A DNA stretch of 25,532 nt from Mnemiopsis leidyi (GCA_000226015.1 JH152843.1:17791-43322), one strand, 5' to 3'. Numbered from the stretch's first letter, positions 1 to 12,340 are shown. Made by a program: numbers and translations. Notes: generated by a model not told the origin, from the sequence alone.

Positions 1-1660
1 TTGATCTTGGAACTCGTAGTCATATGCCGCTCTTTGGAGTACCTTCGATTTTGTCAGCTAAAGGTGCGACAGCCAATTTCAATCAACATCGGCAATAAGG
101 ATATAAGACAAGAATTGGGCAAAAAGGTAATTTTCTTGTAATTTGAGCCAAATGAACCCGAAAAACCTACAACAATTGTGCCAATAGTCTCTTTAGTGAA
201 AATACGACAACGATAAAAATATGAGCACCCATACCCCTCAGGAACCCTAAAAGCTGAGACGGCGGGTTTATTAACGACCGGTAAAAATGTGGTTCGGGAA
301 AATTATGGCGAAATTACCTCAAACCCGCCACTTTATCCCAGTCATAATAATCCCGAGTAAGGTATATCGTAAGTTCAATTTTTATGTTCTTTCCGACATT
401 CTAGCGTCAATACACTAATTGCCACGAGTTTTTTCATATTTTCCTGATATTCTTGATAACCCATCGCACCCATCAAGTTCAAAAACGTAATTTAACAAAA
501 ATACGTTTTTTGCAAGCTTCCACCATCTGCATGTCAAAATCTCACCACCTTAGAATTGAAGGGTAAAGAGCCAGATAGCCTCACTCTTAGTTAATTCAGT
601 GTCATCAATTATCGACATCTGTACCCGCGGTCGTGTTAAGTCATTGTGAACAAAATACGATTTGCACTGGCGACGCAATAAGAGGTGTTTTCACTTTCAC
701 GAATAAATTTTTTCGCGGACCATAACACAAGCACATATACGGATGTACATGCCCATCAACACAAAGTTTCAGTTTGATATCATTATGAGTTCTGTCACAG
801 CTCTATACTGCCCTAATTTCTATCATTGCAGCATTTAAAAGTATCCCATGATAAACTGTCCCAAGATAAACCGTCCCAAGATCTCAGTTGTTACTCCTGC
901 GCTGAGGAAACAACTAAGTATGTTCTGGAGTAATTACATAATGAGAATGTGTAACGCAATATTGCCATCTCATTATTCCCACTTTGTGCAACAACGAGCA
1001 ATAATGATCCTCATCACCTTTATGTGCTTGTGCTAACACATTTAATGTTCACAAGATAATTGAATCAGCGAAATTTGAGACCAGTCCAATTACAACATTT
1101 AAATCTTATCTAATCAAACTTTATTACGGAGAGATAATTTCAAACAGTGCTCATTAGAAAATTGGAAGACCATAATCGATAAGTTAAATTGATAAGTTTA
1201 ATATTCACTATTTTTAATTCGAACGCTATTCAATTATGTACCTTTAACGCAAAATGTTCGACCTAAAATGTAGAGTTGTGTGATAGAAGTTTCCGGAAAC
1301 AAGGTCTATTCATTGAATAATGCGAGTTGTTCGGTGTCAAATTTCATGGAGGCTACACGGGTGCTACGTTCGTTACACACTTTTAAAAATGTTCTGTTCA
1401 TTTCCCCGTTCATTGGGTGGGCACCATGGAACGGCTCGAAATAAACCGTGTCGGCTAATTTGGATAATTTGAGTTTAACAAGACGGGTGGATTGGGTGAG
1501 TAAAAGATAAAATGATCTCACTGACACGATGACAGCTCTTGTCACAAACTGTATTATAGATAACATGCCAGGAGACGTATTTCAGAAACCATTACTTATC
1601 ACACCATTACTTATCACACGCTATAAAGCAATACATTGTATAGAACCCGGGATTGTGCTT
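1..1660. other. No supported gene; probably PABPC intron or spacer
   Basis: I find no exon here that continues PABPC RRM2 on the minus strand, so the next exon of that gene probably lies left of the window. The only long open frame is minus-strand 1306-1566 (86 codons, no recognisable domain). On the plus strand the first 130 bases are open in frame 1 up to a GTAATT, but the peptide matches nothing I know. The stretch is AT-rich and without a clear repeat. Confidence 0.4.
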
Positions 1661-1664
1661 TATG

Positions 1665-1904
1665 TATAATAATTAAGGAGTATAGTAATTAAGGAGTATA
1701 GTAATTAAGGAGTATAATAATTAAGGAGTATAGTAATTAAGGAGTATAATAATTAAGGAGTATAGTAATTAAGGAGTATAGTAATTAAGGAGTATAGTAA
1801 TTAAGGAGTATAGTAATTAAGGAGTATAGTAATTAAGGAGTATAGTAATTAAGGAGTATAGTAATTAAGGAGTATAATAATTAAGGAGTATAGTAATTAA
1901 GGAG
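1665..1904. repeat. 16-bp minisatellite, 15 units
   Basis: Fifteen head-to-tail copies of a 16-bp unit, tatagtaattaaggag, with a one-base variant (tataata for tatagta) in several copies. The copies are almost identical, so the array is young or kept homogeneous. It lies about 420 bp beyond PABPC exon 3, on the far side of its donor. Confidence 0.95.
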
Positions 1905-2070
1905 TCGAACGTCGAATGTCGATAAGACAGGGAAGTGTTGAGTGTGAGCATGGAATGAAATGTATCAAACATTTTAGTAAATCGTGCATCTGTGTGCAGC
2001 AATGTCTATTTTGCGATTTTTTTCAATACGAACATGCTTGCCTCCCTTTAGTTTAACCCCGGCCTTAGCC

Positions 2071-2169
2071 CTACCCTAGTTGTGCAACTCTAAACGATAT
2101 ACCCTACCCTAGTTGTGCAACTCTGAACGATATACTCTACCCTAGTTGTGCAACTCTGAACGATATACA
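2071..2169. repeat. 33-bp tandem repeat, 3 units
   Basis: Three copies spaced exactly 33 bp apart (2071, 2104, 2137), each opening ctaccctagttgtgcaactc. They differ at only one or two positions. Confidence 0.9.
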
Positions 2170-2327
2170 ACTATAAAACAAAAAACTGTCTGATAAAGGA
2201 TTTATTAAAAAATAAGGGATAGAGAAACTATACCGTTATCCCCCTCCCTCTGCTCCTTGTAATCTAACTTAGCCCACACTTTAGTTTGAGTACATGCGAG
2301 CGGCCCCCTCAGTAACGGTTTACTTAC

Positions 2328-5738
<3,411 letters not shown>

Positions 5739-5744
5739 ATGTAA
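5739..5744 (+). promoter_or_regulatory. Minimal start-stop uORF (ATG TAA)
   Basis: An ATG followed directly by TAA lies 14 bp before the presumed start codon of the dsRBD gene, in another frame. Such one-codon uORFs can stall ribosomes. Whether it is in the mature 5' UTR depends on the transcription start, which is unknown. Confidence 0.4.
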
Positions 5745-5757
5745 AGCCCGGCGAGTT

Positions 5758-5817
5758 ATGTGCACTCTGACACCAACCGTTAGACTAAACTCATTCGCCA
5801 TGACAAGGCAGATCGCG
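5758..5817 (+). CDS. dsRBD gene exon 1
   Basis: 60 bp, 20 codons from the only in-frame ATG (MCTLTPTVRLN...), ending GCG|GTAATT. The peptide supplies the first helix of dsRBD1 and joins in phase 0 to PVYVEV, recreating the usual P-x-Y turn. Confidence 0.75.
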
Positions 5818-8800
5818 GTAATTATTAGACTTGAAATTATTACAAGTATCAATTTTGATATTACATCATTCCTGCTGGTCAATATTCGGTGTCTGTTACT
5901 TTTCAAACACAATCGGATCCGAGTAATGTAATCGCTTCAGCCAGTGTACGTAGAGGTTCCGGAGAGCGATACTTCCACTGAAAGTCCTAAAGAGCAGAAA
6001 CAGCGCACTTCAAAGCGGGATTACTTGTTCAAATTCAGATTGCTATTTGAAGGAATCGAAGTGGAGGGCTCGGCAAAGACCAAACAGAATGCCAAACACA
6101 ATGCAGCAGAGGTTAGTTATAACGGTTTGTACAGCTTGCTGTGTGTGTGACCTGCTGAACTGAAATTTACATATGCTTTTTACCCTTATATGGTTTTCAA
6201 GATGTTTTGACCAATGGTGGAGGAGGGTATGCCAACATCCTGTAAAATTTCATCAATTCCTGTCCAATTGCTGTTGCTAAATTGCTTCCAAGCAACCTGA
6301 CATGTGTCAAATTTTCAAGGACTTAATTTGTATGTGAGTTATCGCAAGGGGCCCCTGATTGAGCATTGAGTGAAAAATTGATCTAAAAGTGACACCTCAG
6401 TTTTTATCAACTCAAATACATATTACTGTATTATTGAATCGATATCTTTTCAGAAAATGATAGAGCTGCTGAAACCAAAATATCCGAAATATTTTGCGGT
6501 GAAGGAAACTTTGGATGCAGAGGTTGAAATCTCGATTTTTACTGTTACCTTAACTCTATAACAACCTCATTCAGTATCAGTGTACATTCATATTGTGTTA
6601 ACTATCTCATTTTAACTATGTTAATCAATCAGGAAAAGATGCTGAAGATGCTTGGCGATAAAAAATTGACACCGATATATCAGTATATAAGAGAAGAAGG
6701 AAGTTCTGAGAATCGTATTTACACTGTTAACTGCACCATCAACTCTCTTGTCTTAGAGGTTTTTTGGCGAATTTATCAGGGTGATAATAATAATTTCGCT
6801 TTCAATTTGTTTACAAAAGTGTCTTTCTTTTTTTCACTTTTATGACTGTAGATGATGGATAGCATAAGGCTGCCCCGGGTTCATCCCAAAGTGCCCCTTA
6901 CAAAGTGCCACATCTATACGAAGAAGGATGTGTAACCTGTAACGACTCATGTTTCAGGGAAGAGGTAGGGGGAAGAAGAACGCCCGATTAGATGTAGCTG
7001 AAAAAGTTCTGAAGTATTTCAAAGATCACGAAAGTGTTTCGGAGACTGATCAAGCCGAAACAATCGATGAAAAGTCTGAAAATGTTAGTTTGGATTTTAT
7101 TAAAATTGATTTCAGAGTTCTTGTATTAAAAAACCTAAGACAAGATTTACAGAACGTGATATTGATTGACCTATTAAGAGACCGAACTGACCGTTCAATG
7201 TCGAGAAACGCCGTTATTTGTGTCTTAACATTTTCGTCTATGCTTAGACACATTACTGTTTCCTGATTCAATCTCACAGCTGTATGACAAATAACTATGC
7301 AGATGGTTAACTTAGACAACTGTTTACTTTCTTTTTAGCCGGATGAGAAAGCGGTGGTTGAAAGATTAGAGAACTGCCTGTTTACTGATCCAGTAAGTGT
7401 GCTGCAGGAGTATCTTGTTCACAATAACCTGGATCCCCCCTCCTATACCTCTCACATTTCAGACAAGATATACTCTATTACGTTAGTGAATTATTTTGTA
7501 ATGAAATTCTTATACCCTTAAAACAATTGAATGGTGATTTTTAAAATTAGTTTATACGTTCCAAACTATCTTAACACATAGCTTTTTTCAAAAAATATCG
7601 ATGGAAAATTAACATATTCCCTGAGAAATTAATACTTATTCCCTGAACTTACAAAAATAGATCGTCCTGTGGAAAGGGTCCATTCCCCCACACCTGAAGT
7701 TCCAAAATATGGAGGTGCTGAGCCAGGGGTTGCAGAAGTGTAACCGCCTCAGCATAAACTGGATCTTCCTCCAGCATTTCATAATCGTAGGTGAACTGTG
7801 TTCTTATGACAGTACCTACAAGGCGAGTGCCTGCGTAGACGTGGAGACCCACCAATTTGGCCATGCAACACGAGTCACGAGTGTTCCACAGCTTTATCTT
7901 GTGGATTCTGAACTGTCCACCTAGTTTGACAACTAGTTTGTTTCCCGCGCTAGCGTCAGCCGTGTGACTGTATGGTCTCATGTTGTCATGCGTAGTTGTG
8001 GCGAATAAGAACTGTCCGTCCACTATGATGTCTGAGTCAAACCCGCTGGGGTGCCTGTTATTCCCCTCAGTCAGTTTGAAGTGAGAGATGAGGCGTATTT
8101 CTGACATCCAGACTCTCTGTCGACTTTGTATCAGTTTCACCTGTGCGATAGACTCGGCGACCCCCTCATGCAGATCTTCTATCTTAGTGTCAAGCATGGC
8201 TGACCTCTCCTGTGCCTTCTCTTCCAACCTGTTAACTCTTACAACGATAGATTTTAAAGATTCCTTCATATCCTGAATGTGAAGGCTTGTTGCTGTAGCT
8301 TGGCTCCGTATCAGTGCCAGAGTCTCTACGAGAGTCGTCTCCATGGTTAATCTTCCTGCGAGCACACTCTCCTTTACCTCAAGCGCTTCTTCCTTCACCT
8401 GGAACGCTTCTTCCTTGGTCCTATACGCATTTTCTCGGATCTCATCAGCTCTGCTGACAGCTGAGTAGCCCTCATTTCGAATAGTTTGGGCTTCCTCTCG
8501 TATATTGTTACAGGCGTCCCACACACCAGTTCTCACCTGAGCTTCAGCGACTTTCGGGCTTGATTCTTCTTCGGCTGAACCTAAAATAGCTAGGCTTGCC
8601 AATACGGTTAGCATAGCTGCAGTGTGCATATCTACTAAAAACTTGAAAACAAACGGAGACAAAGGTTTTCTTGATTCGAACTGAGATTACAATTCAATCA
8701 TACGATCAATGCTGATTCTCAACTTTTCTTATCAACCAAACAATCTGACCCGGGTGTGACCCTGATCCACATTCGAGACCACCGAAATAATTATGTATTA

Positions 8801-11058
8801 TTTTTATCTAATGATTTAATTAGTGCCTGGCGAATTCAATAAGTGTGAGGAAAGTCCAAATTGAGCTCGATTAGATATTGCTTAGTCTCAAAGTGTTTGG
8901 TTCACATTTTATGAGTTGGATTATCAAAAACTCGGAGGCATTTATAATTCATCAGAAACTGGGAGGTGTCGTTTTATCTGTAATGATCCGGTCCGACTTT
9001 CATTATGTAGAACATCAGACACCTTAAACAGGTGTTAAAAGGAAGAAAAACCTACTCTGCTTCTGTTTGGGCGAATCACAGAACTTGCTAAGAGTCCAAG
9101 GAGCTATTTTCAGATCTCTGATGATAATGCACGTGCCATATGACTAGAATCTTAATACAAAATCACAACGATGCACGGAAGACAAAGCCTTGATGCAGTT
9201 CAATCAACATTTTGGTTATCTAAGTATTTTCATTAAACTATACAAGTGATTATCTTTACTCTAGGTTTGAGGTAAAAGTTAGATTATCTTTTAACATGTT
9301 ACGTTACAGGTGTAAAGCCGGTGGGATCAGTTACAATGCATCTGCTAAGAACAAGAAACTGGCCAAGCAATGCTCTGCAGCTGGTGTTATTGATATCCTA
9401 GGTAACAAACTGGCCAAGTAATGCTCTGTAGCTGAAGTTATTGATATCCTAGGTAAGAAACTTGCCAAGCAATGCTCTGTAGCTGATGTTATATATATCC
9501 TAGATAACAAACTGGCCAAGTAATGCTCTGTAGCTGGTGTTATTGATATCCTAGATAACAAACTGGCCAAGTAATGCTCTGTATCTGGTGTTATTGATAT
9601 CCTAAGTAAGAAATGATATCGATTCTGCCTTCAGTGAAGATCATTATTTAAAAATTTGTGATCTGCTTTCCAACTTGTTTTACAACTTGCTAAACTGCTT
9701 TATATCAGACATTTGTGTGCACATCAGCTTAATTAGCGGGGTTTAACACAGGGTTTAAAAAGCCGCGCATTTTGAGTGCTTACAAGATACAACCGATATT
9801 TATCATTGTAATAGAAAAGCAAAGAAAATACATGGGAAAAATCCACACAATTGCGCATATATTCCCCATGTGGTTTCAAAACCGCCATTTATGTCACCAG
9901 GCGTTAAAGAAAGACCGAAGAAAAAGCCCAAAAAGAAGGGATCCAGGAATCAGAGATATCACTTTAGATATCCTGCACCTGTAAGTAGTAGCACCTGTAA
10001 GTAGTAGCACCTGTAAGTAGTAGCACCTGTAAGTAGTAGCACCTGTAAGTAGTAGCACCTGTAAGTAGTAGCACCTGTAAGGTAGTAGCACCTGTAAGTA
10101 GTAGCACCTGTAAGTAGTAGCACCTGTAAGTAGTAGCACCTGTAAGTGTAGCACCTGTAAGTAGTAGCACCTGTAAGTAGTAGCACCTNNNNNNNNNNNT
10201 AGCACCTGTAAGTAGTAGCACCTGTAAGTAGTAGCACCTGTAAGTAGTAGCACCTGTAAGTAGTAGCACCTGTAAGTAGTAGCACCTGTAAGTAGTAGCA
10301 CCTGTAAGTAGTAGCACCTGTAAGTACTAATGTATTTTGACGATAAATAAATTTGTATTCATTAATTTGCATATACACTTACACTTTTATACATTTATTC
10401 ACCTGCATTTATTTTCTGATACCGGTTAAAGGGATATTATCGTACATATTTTTCTAGCTGAATCACAGACAGTTTGGGTTCGAAGGAATGCTAACCCGAC
10501 CTAAACTCTACGAACCAAGCCAGCGGGCAATCAACTTCTCACGTAGAAATCCAGGTTTCCTCCAATTAGGATATAATACATTTAGGATATAACACAATAA
10601 GGATATAACACAATTAGGATATAATACAATTAGGATATAATACAATTAGGACATGAAATACAATTAGGATATAATACAATTGGGATATAATACAATTAGG
10701 ATATAATACAATTAGCATATTATATAATTAGGATATAATACAATTGGGATATAATTGTTCTAGAGAGTAACGGGCTGCATGGTAAAATTCTTAATTAAAC
10801 CATGTATAACATCGATATCTGTGATGTGATCTACCAGTTTTGCCACTATTAACTAATACCTACGCACTGTGGAGTATGCACAGTGTACTATGCACTGTAT
10901 AGTATGCAAAATTTATACATGTTATGTTATAACATGACATGAATCTAGTTTTTTTACTTTTGAGTGTGTTCGATTTCTGTAAAATTTATTTATTCTCAGA
11001 CGAAGAAACTTGGGTTGCTCAGCAACGTCCAGTTCAGCACTATTACGACATGTTTTAA
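5758..11058 (+). CDS. Three-dsRBD protein, TARBP2/PRKRA/Loquacious-like
   Basis: Assembled from nine exons: 5758-5817, 5941-6111, 6454-6522, 6633-6758, 6958-7083, 7339-7481, 9310-9401, 9901-9980, 11023-11058. They join in phase to 903 nt (300 residues). dsRBD1 (about 5-88) has TPTVRL...APVY and KQNAKHNAA. dsRBD2 (about 92-166) has LTPIYQYIREEG and GKKNAR. dsRBD3 (about 202-262) has DPVSVLQEYL and NKKLAKQCSAA. A basic stretch (KERPKKKPKKKG) follows, then a short Tyr-rich end, HYYDMF. Size and layout match TARBP2/PRKRA, which hand small-RNA precursors to Dicer or modulate PKR; orthology is inferred, and other dsRBD families remain possible. dsRBD3 keeps the basic helix, unlike the Dicer-binding third domain of vertebrate TARBP2. 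Intron 6 holds an antisense gene. The ends of exons 7, 8 and 9 are tandemly amplified. Exons 1-7 are firm; exons 8-9 rest on phase and splice consensus. Confidence 0.85.
5941..6111 (+). CDS. dsRBD gene exon 2
   Basis: 171 bp, residues 21-77, acceptor tcgcttcag, donor GAG|GTTAGT. It holds the beta strands of dsRBD1 (DYLFKFRLLFEG) and its second helix (KTKQNAKHNAAE). An acidic/Ser insertion (ESDTSTESPKEQ) lengthens the loop after the first strand. Confidence 0.92.
6454..6522 (+). CDS. dsRBD gene exon 3
   Basis: 69 bp, residues 78-100 (KMIELLKPKYPKYFAVKETLDAE). It completes helix 2 of dsRBD1 and begins the linker to dsRBD2. Acceptor atatcttttcag, donor GAG|GTTGAA, phase 0 on both sides. Confidence 0.88.
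6633..6758 (+). CDS. dsRBD gene exon 4
   Basis: 126 bp, residues 101-142. First helix and strands of dsRBD2 (KMLGDKKLTPIYQYIREEG, then RIYTVNCTIN). Acceptor atcaatcag, donor GAG|GTTTTT. The donor is weak, but the next exon continues the fold exactly. Confidence 0.9.
6958..7083 (+). CDS. dsRBD gene exon 5
   Basis: 126 bp, residues 143-184. Loop and second helix of dsRBD2 (GRGRGKKNARLDVAEKVLKYF), then an acidic linker. Acceptor catgtttcag, donor AAT|GTTAGT. Confidence 0.9.
7339..7481 (+). CDS. dsRBD gene exon 6
   Basis: 143 bp, residues 185-231 plus two bases. First helix and strands of dsRBD3 (TDPVSVLQEYLVHNNLDPPSY, then ISDKIYSI). Donor AC|GTTAGT is in phase 2 and fits exon 7. Reading on without splicing meets TAA at 7519-7521. 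An internal GTAAGT at 7393-7398 is a possible cryptic donor. Confidence 0.9.
7649..8629 (-). CDS. Secreted coiled-coil plus galactose-binding-like protein, nested gene
   Basis: A single uninterrupted frame of 326 residues from the ATG at 8629; the frame extends 11 codons further upstream but with no earlier ATG. Residues 1-19 form a signal peptide (MHTAAMLTVLASLAILGSA). About 35-170 are heptad-like, Ala/Glu/Lys-rich sequence with repeated KEEAF/KEEAL and NEGYSA motifs, read as a long coiled coil. About 190-326 resemble a beta-jelly-roll of the F5/8-type-C/fucolectin kind (IIVDGQFLF, LVVKLGGQFRIHKIKLWNTR, adjacent cysteines SCC, VGLHVYAG, LHILELQVWGNG). Secretion and oligomerisation through the coil are inferences, and the ligand is unknown. 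The gene lies entirely within intron 6 of the dsRBD gene on the opposite strand. It has no introns, which fits either retroposition or a simple compact gene; the intact frame argues for function. Confidence 0.85.
   Translation of the reverse strand: MHTAAMLTVLASLAILGSAEEESSPKVAEAQVRTGVWDACNNIREEAQTIRNEGYSAVSRADEIRENAYRTKEEAFQVKEEALEVKESVLAGRLTMETTLVETLALIRSQATATSLHIQDMKESLKSIVVRVNRLEEKAQERSAMLDTKIEDLHEGVAESIAQVKLIQSRQRVWMSEIRLISHFKLTEGNNRHPSGFDSDIIVDGQFLFATTTHDNMRPYSHTADASAGNKLVVKLGGQFRIHKIKLWNTRDSCCMAKLVGLHVYAGTRLVGTVIRTQFTYDYEMLEEDPVYAEAVTLLQPLAQHLHILELQVWGNGPFPQDDLFL
9310..9401 (+). CDS. dsRBD gene exon 7
   Basis: 92 bp, acceptor acgttacag, donor CTAG|GTAACA. It completes dsRBD3: CKAGGISYNASAKNKKLAKQ, then CSAAGVIDIL (to residue 262). 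Phase 2 in and phase 1 out. If the donor is not used, translation stops at TAA 9418-9420 after GNKLAK, giving a slightly longer exon and a plausible alternative C-terminus. Its last 51 bp with the donor are repeated downstream. Confidence 0.9.
9350..9608. repeat. 51-bp tandem array copied from the end of exon 7
   Basis: Five units with exact 51-bp spacing (marker (g/t)gccaag at 9361, 9412, 9463, 9514, 9565). Unit 1 is coding: it is helix 2 of dsRBD3 (KKLAKQ...VIDIL) plus the splice donor. Units 2-5 are intronic copies. Units 2, 4 and 5 have CAA changed to TAA in the same frame; unit 3 keeps CAA. The donor GT survives in units 1, 2 and 5 and is lost (GATAAC) in 3 and 4. Since 51 is 17 codons, the array keeps frame. 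Confidence 0.93.
9901..9980 (+). CDS. dsRBD gene exon 8 (basic tail)
   Basis: 80 bp, acceptor tatgtcaccag, donor CCT|GTAAGT. In the phase set by exon 7 it reads VKERPKKKPKKKGSRNQ then RYHFRYPAP, a strongly basic, NLS-like segment. A second frame through the same bases is also open but would need a phase-0 upstream exon. The donor used here is the first unit of a 16-bp donor array. Confidence 0.68.
9976..10325. repeat. 16-bp array of splice-donor units, about 22 copies
   Basis: Unit cacctgtaagtagtag, beginning at the exon 8 junction, so every unit carries GTAAGT, the consensus 5' splice site, on the sense strand. One unit has an extra base (near 10081) and one lacks two bases (near 10148). 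An 11-N gap interrupts it. Since 16 is not a multiple of three, each successive donor shifts the exon's end phase by one; a TAG in unit 2 closes the frame, so only the first two donors could extend the protein. Confidence 0.95.
10189..10199. other. Assembly gap of 11 N inside the donor array
   Basis: Eleven Ns within the 16-bp array. The true copy number, and whether anything else is inserted here, cannot be read from this assembly. Confidence 0.98.
10565..10755. repeat. 16-bp minisatellite, about 12 units
   Basis: Imperfect copies of caattaggatataata in intron 8 of the dsRBD gene, with scattered single-base and small-indel variants (for example gacatgaaata). More diverged than the donor array. 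Confidence 0.9.
11023..11058 (+). CDS. dsRBD gene exon 9 (terminal), alternative acceptors
   Basis: With the acceptor gggttgctcag (exon from 11023), phase 0 follows exon 8 and reads QQRPVQHYYDMF, then TAA at 11056-11058. A second acceptor, tattctcag, would start the exon at 11000 and read EETWVAQQRPV in the same frame, but needs a phase-1 upstream exon, which the second donor of the 16-bp array supplies (313 residues). Both combinations are open. The choice cannot be made without transcripts. Confidence 0.55.
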   Translation, partial: QRPVQHYYDMF

Positions 11059-11273
11059 AGAGGTTCCAGTTCAGCACTATTACGACATGTTTTAAAGAGG
11101 TTCTAGTTCAGCACTATTACGACATGTTTTAAAGAGGTTCTAGTTCAGCACTATTACGACATGTTTTAAAGAGGTTCTAGTTCAGCACTATTACAATTTA
11201 CGAATTACGACATGTTTTAAAGAGGTTCTAGTTCAGCACTATTACGACATGTTTTAAAGAGGTTCCAGTTCAG
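11029..11273. repeat. 37-bp tandem array copied from the terminal exon
   Basis: Units start at 11029, 11066, 11103, 11140, 11177, 11228 and 11265 (partial); the fifth has a 14-bp insertion. Each full unit holds a TTCAG acceptor-like site followed by CAC TAT TAC GAC ATG TTT TAA, the last codons and stop of the gene. The first unit is the coding one; the rest fall in the 3' UTR. Joined from exon 8's first donor in phase 0, an intact later unit would still encode the HYYDMF end. Confidence 0.9.
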
Positions 11274-11283
11274 ACCAACTATT

Positions 11284-12340
11284 TTCAGTTTGTCCAGTGA
11301 ATTAAACTTGACTTATCTCACATTCTTCGATGTGCTTTAAAACTTCGATTTGGTCTTCAAATTTAACGATGCGATTAGTTGGTCGGTCTTCATGAAAATA
11401 GGAGCAGACAGCAGTGAAGAAATTTATTGCCCACCTTATCTTTAAATGGTGCTCATTCCTTTTTTACCTTTTAGTCTTCAATCAATCACCTTGGCAAAAA
11501 GACTGGACCACGCGAGAGACAAAGCAAATTGCATAAAGTTGAGTGTGTTTTGGTTGTAGAGGTGTTTATCAAGTTTGCGTTTACAACAGTTTCGAGAGAA
11601 TGTGCTGAATTTTCGAGGGACACACAATGATACAGCACTTATCAGAATGAATTCTTCGTAATAAAATTACATCGCTAGTCCTGAAAACGTGAAAAGTTAA
11701 GACTGTGGATAAATGTACAACTTTAAACTCTGATTAAAGGAAATATTTTATACTCTAGAGAAAACGGTGGTGTCAATCACTTAAAATCAAGTCATGTAAC
11801 CAAATATTCGAAACAGAAACAACAAAAGAGAATATGCTGGTGCTTATCAAGTTTACGGCAGTTTCAAGAAAATATGCTAGTGTTAATCAAGTTTGAGTTT
11901 ACAATAGTTTCAAGAGAATACGCTCAACAAATATTAAGCCCAAGGTGTCTGCTCTCTTCACCGGATTTCATGTAATTCTGTAACTGGGAGAACCACGGTA
12001 GCTAACTGAACCACGGTAGCTAACTGAGCACCAGCTAGCACCTATAAGTTTAGAATATATTTCCCCCTAGTGCCCTTTATTCAATTTGTTCTGGAGCTGG
12101 ATTATTTATTTGTATGTTTAATTTTAACCGCTATTCATATAAAATCTTTCAACTTCTTAATGTTTAAACTTCTTCAAAAACATCTCACTAAATATCGATT
12201 GATAGATCCTTTAATTAAAGTAGAATTTCCTTTCAGGGTTCTACTGTACACTCTAGTCACTGTATAAATTCTAACTTCTTGATTACTACAAAACTGTGCA
12301 ATATTGAATGTTCTGGACTGATGTTAAATGTTACGTGAAA
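11284..12340. other. No gene seen; possible 3' UTR of dsRBD gene
   Basis: AT-rich sequence with short direct repeats (tatcaagttt near 11566, 11848 and 11886; ccacggtagctaactga twice near 11993-12028). AATAAA occurs at 11660-11665 on the plus strand, a candidate but weak polyadenylation signal. A 65-codon plus frame at 12070-12267 shows no domain. Confidence 0.4.

Noticed and set aside
1306..1566. 86-codon minus-strand ORF beyond PABPC exon 3
   Set aside because: Codon use looks somewhat coding and it ends in a stop, but it does not match PABPC or any family I recognise; kept only as a note.
7393..7398. GTAAGT inside dsRBD exon 6 as the exon's donor
   Set aside because: Reading on preserves the first helix of dsRBD3 and the phase-2 donor at 7482 fits exon 7 exactly.
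9976..10325. CRISPR-like direct repeats
   Set aside because: No spacers between units, animal gene context, no cas genes; it is a minisatellite seeded on an exon junction.
9894..10378. Three overlapping minus-strand ORFs rich in LLLTGATTYRCYYLQV
   Set aside because: All three frames of the 16-bp donor array on the wrong strand, running through the N gap.
12070..12267. 65-codon plus-strand ORF
   Set aside because: AT-rich, hydrophobic by composition, no splice or domain support.
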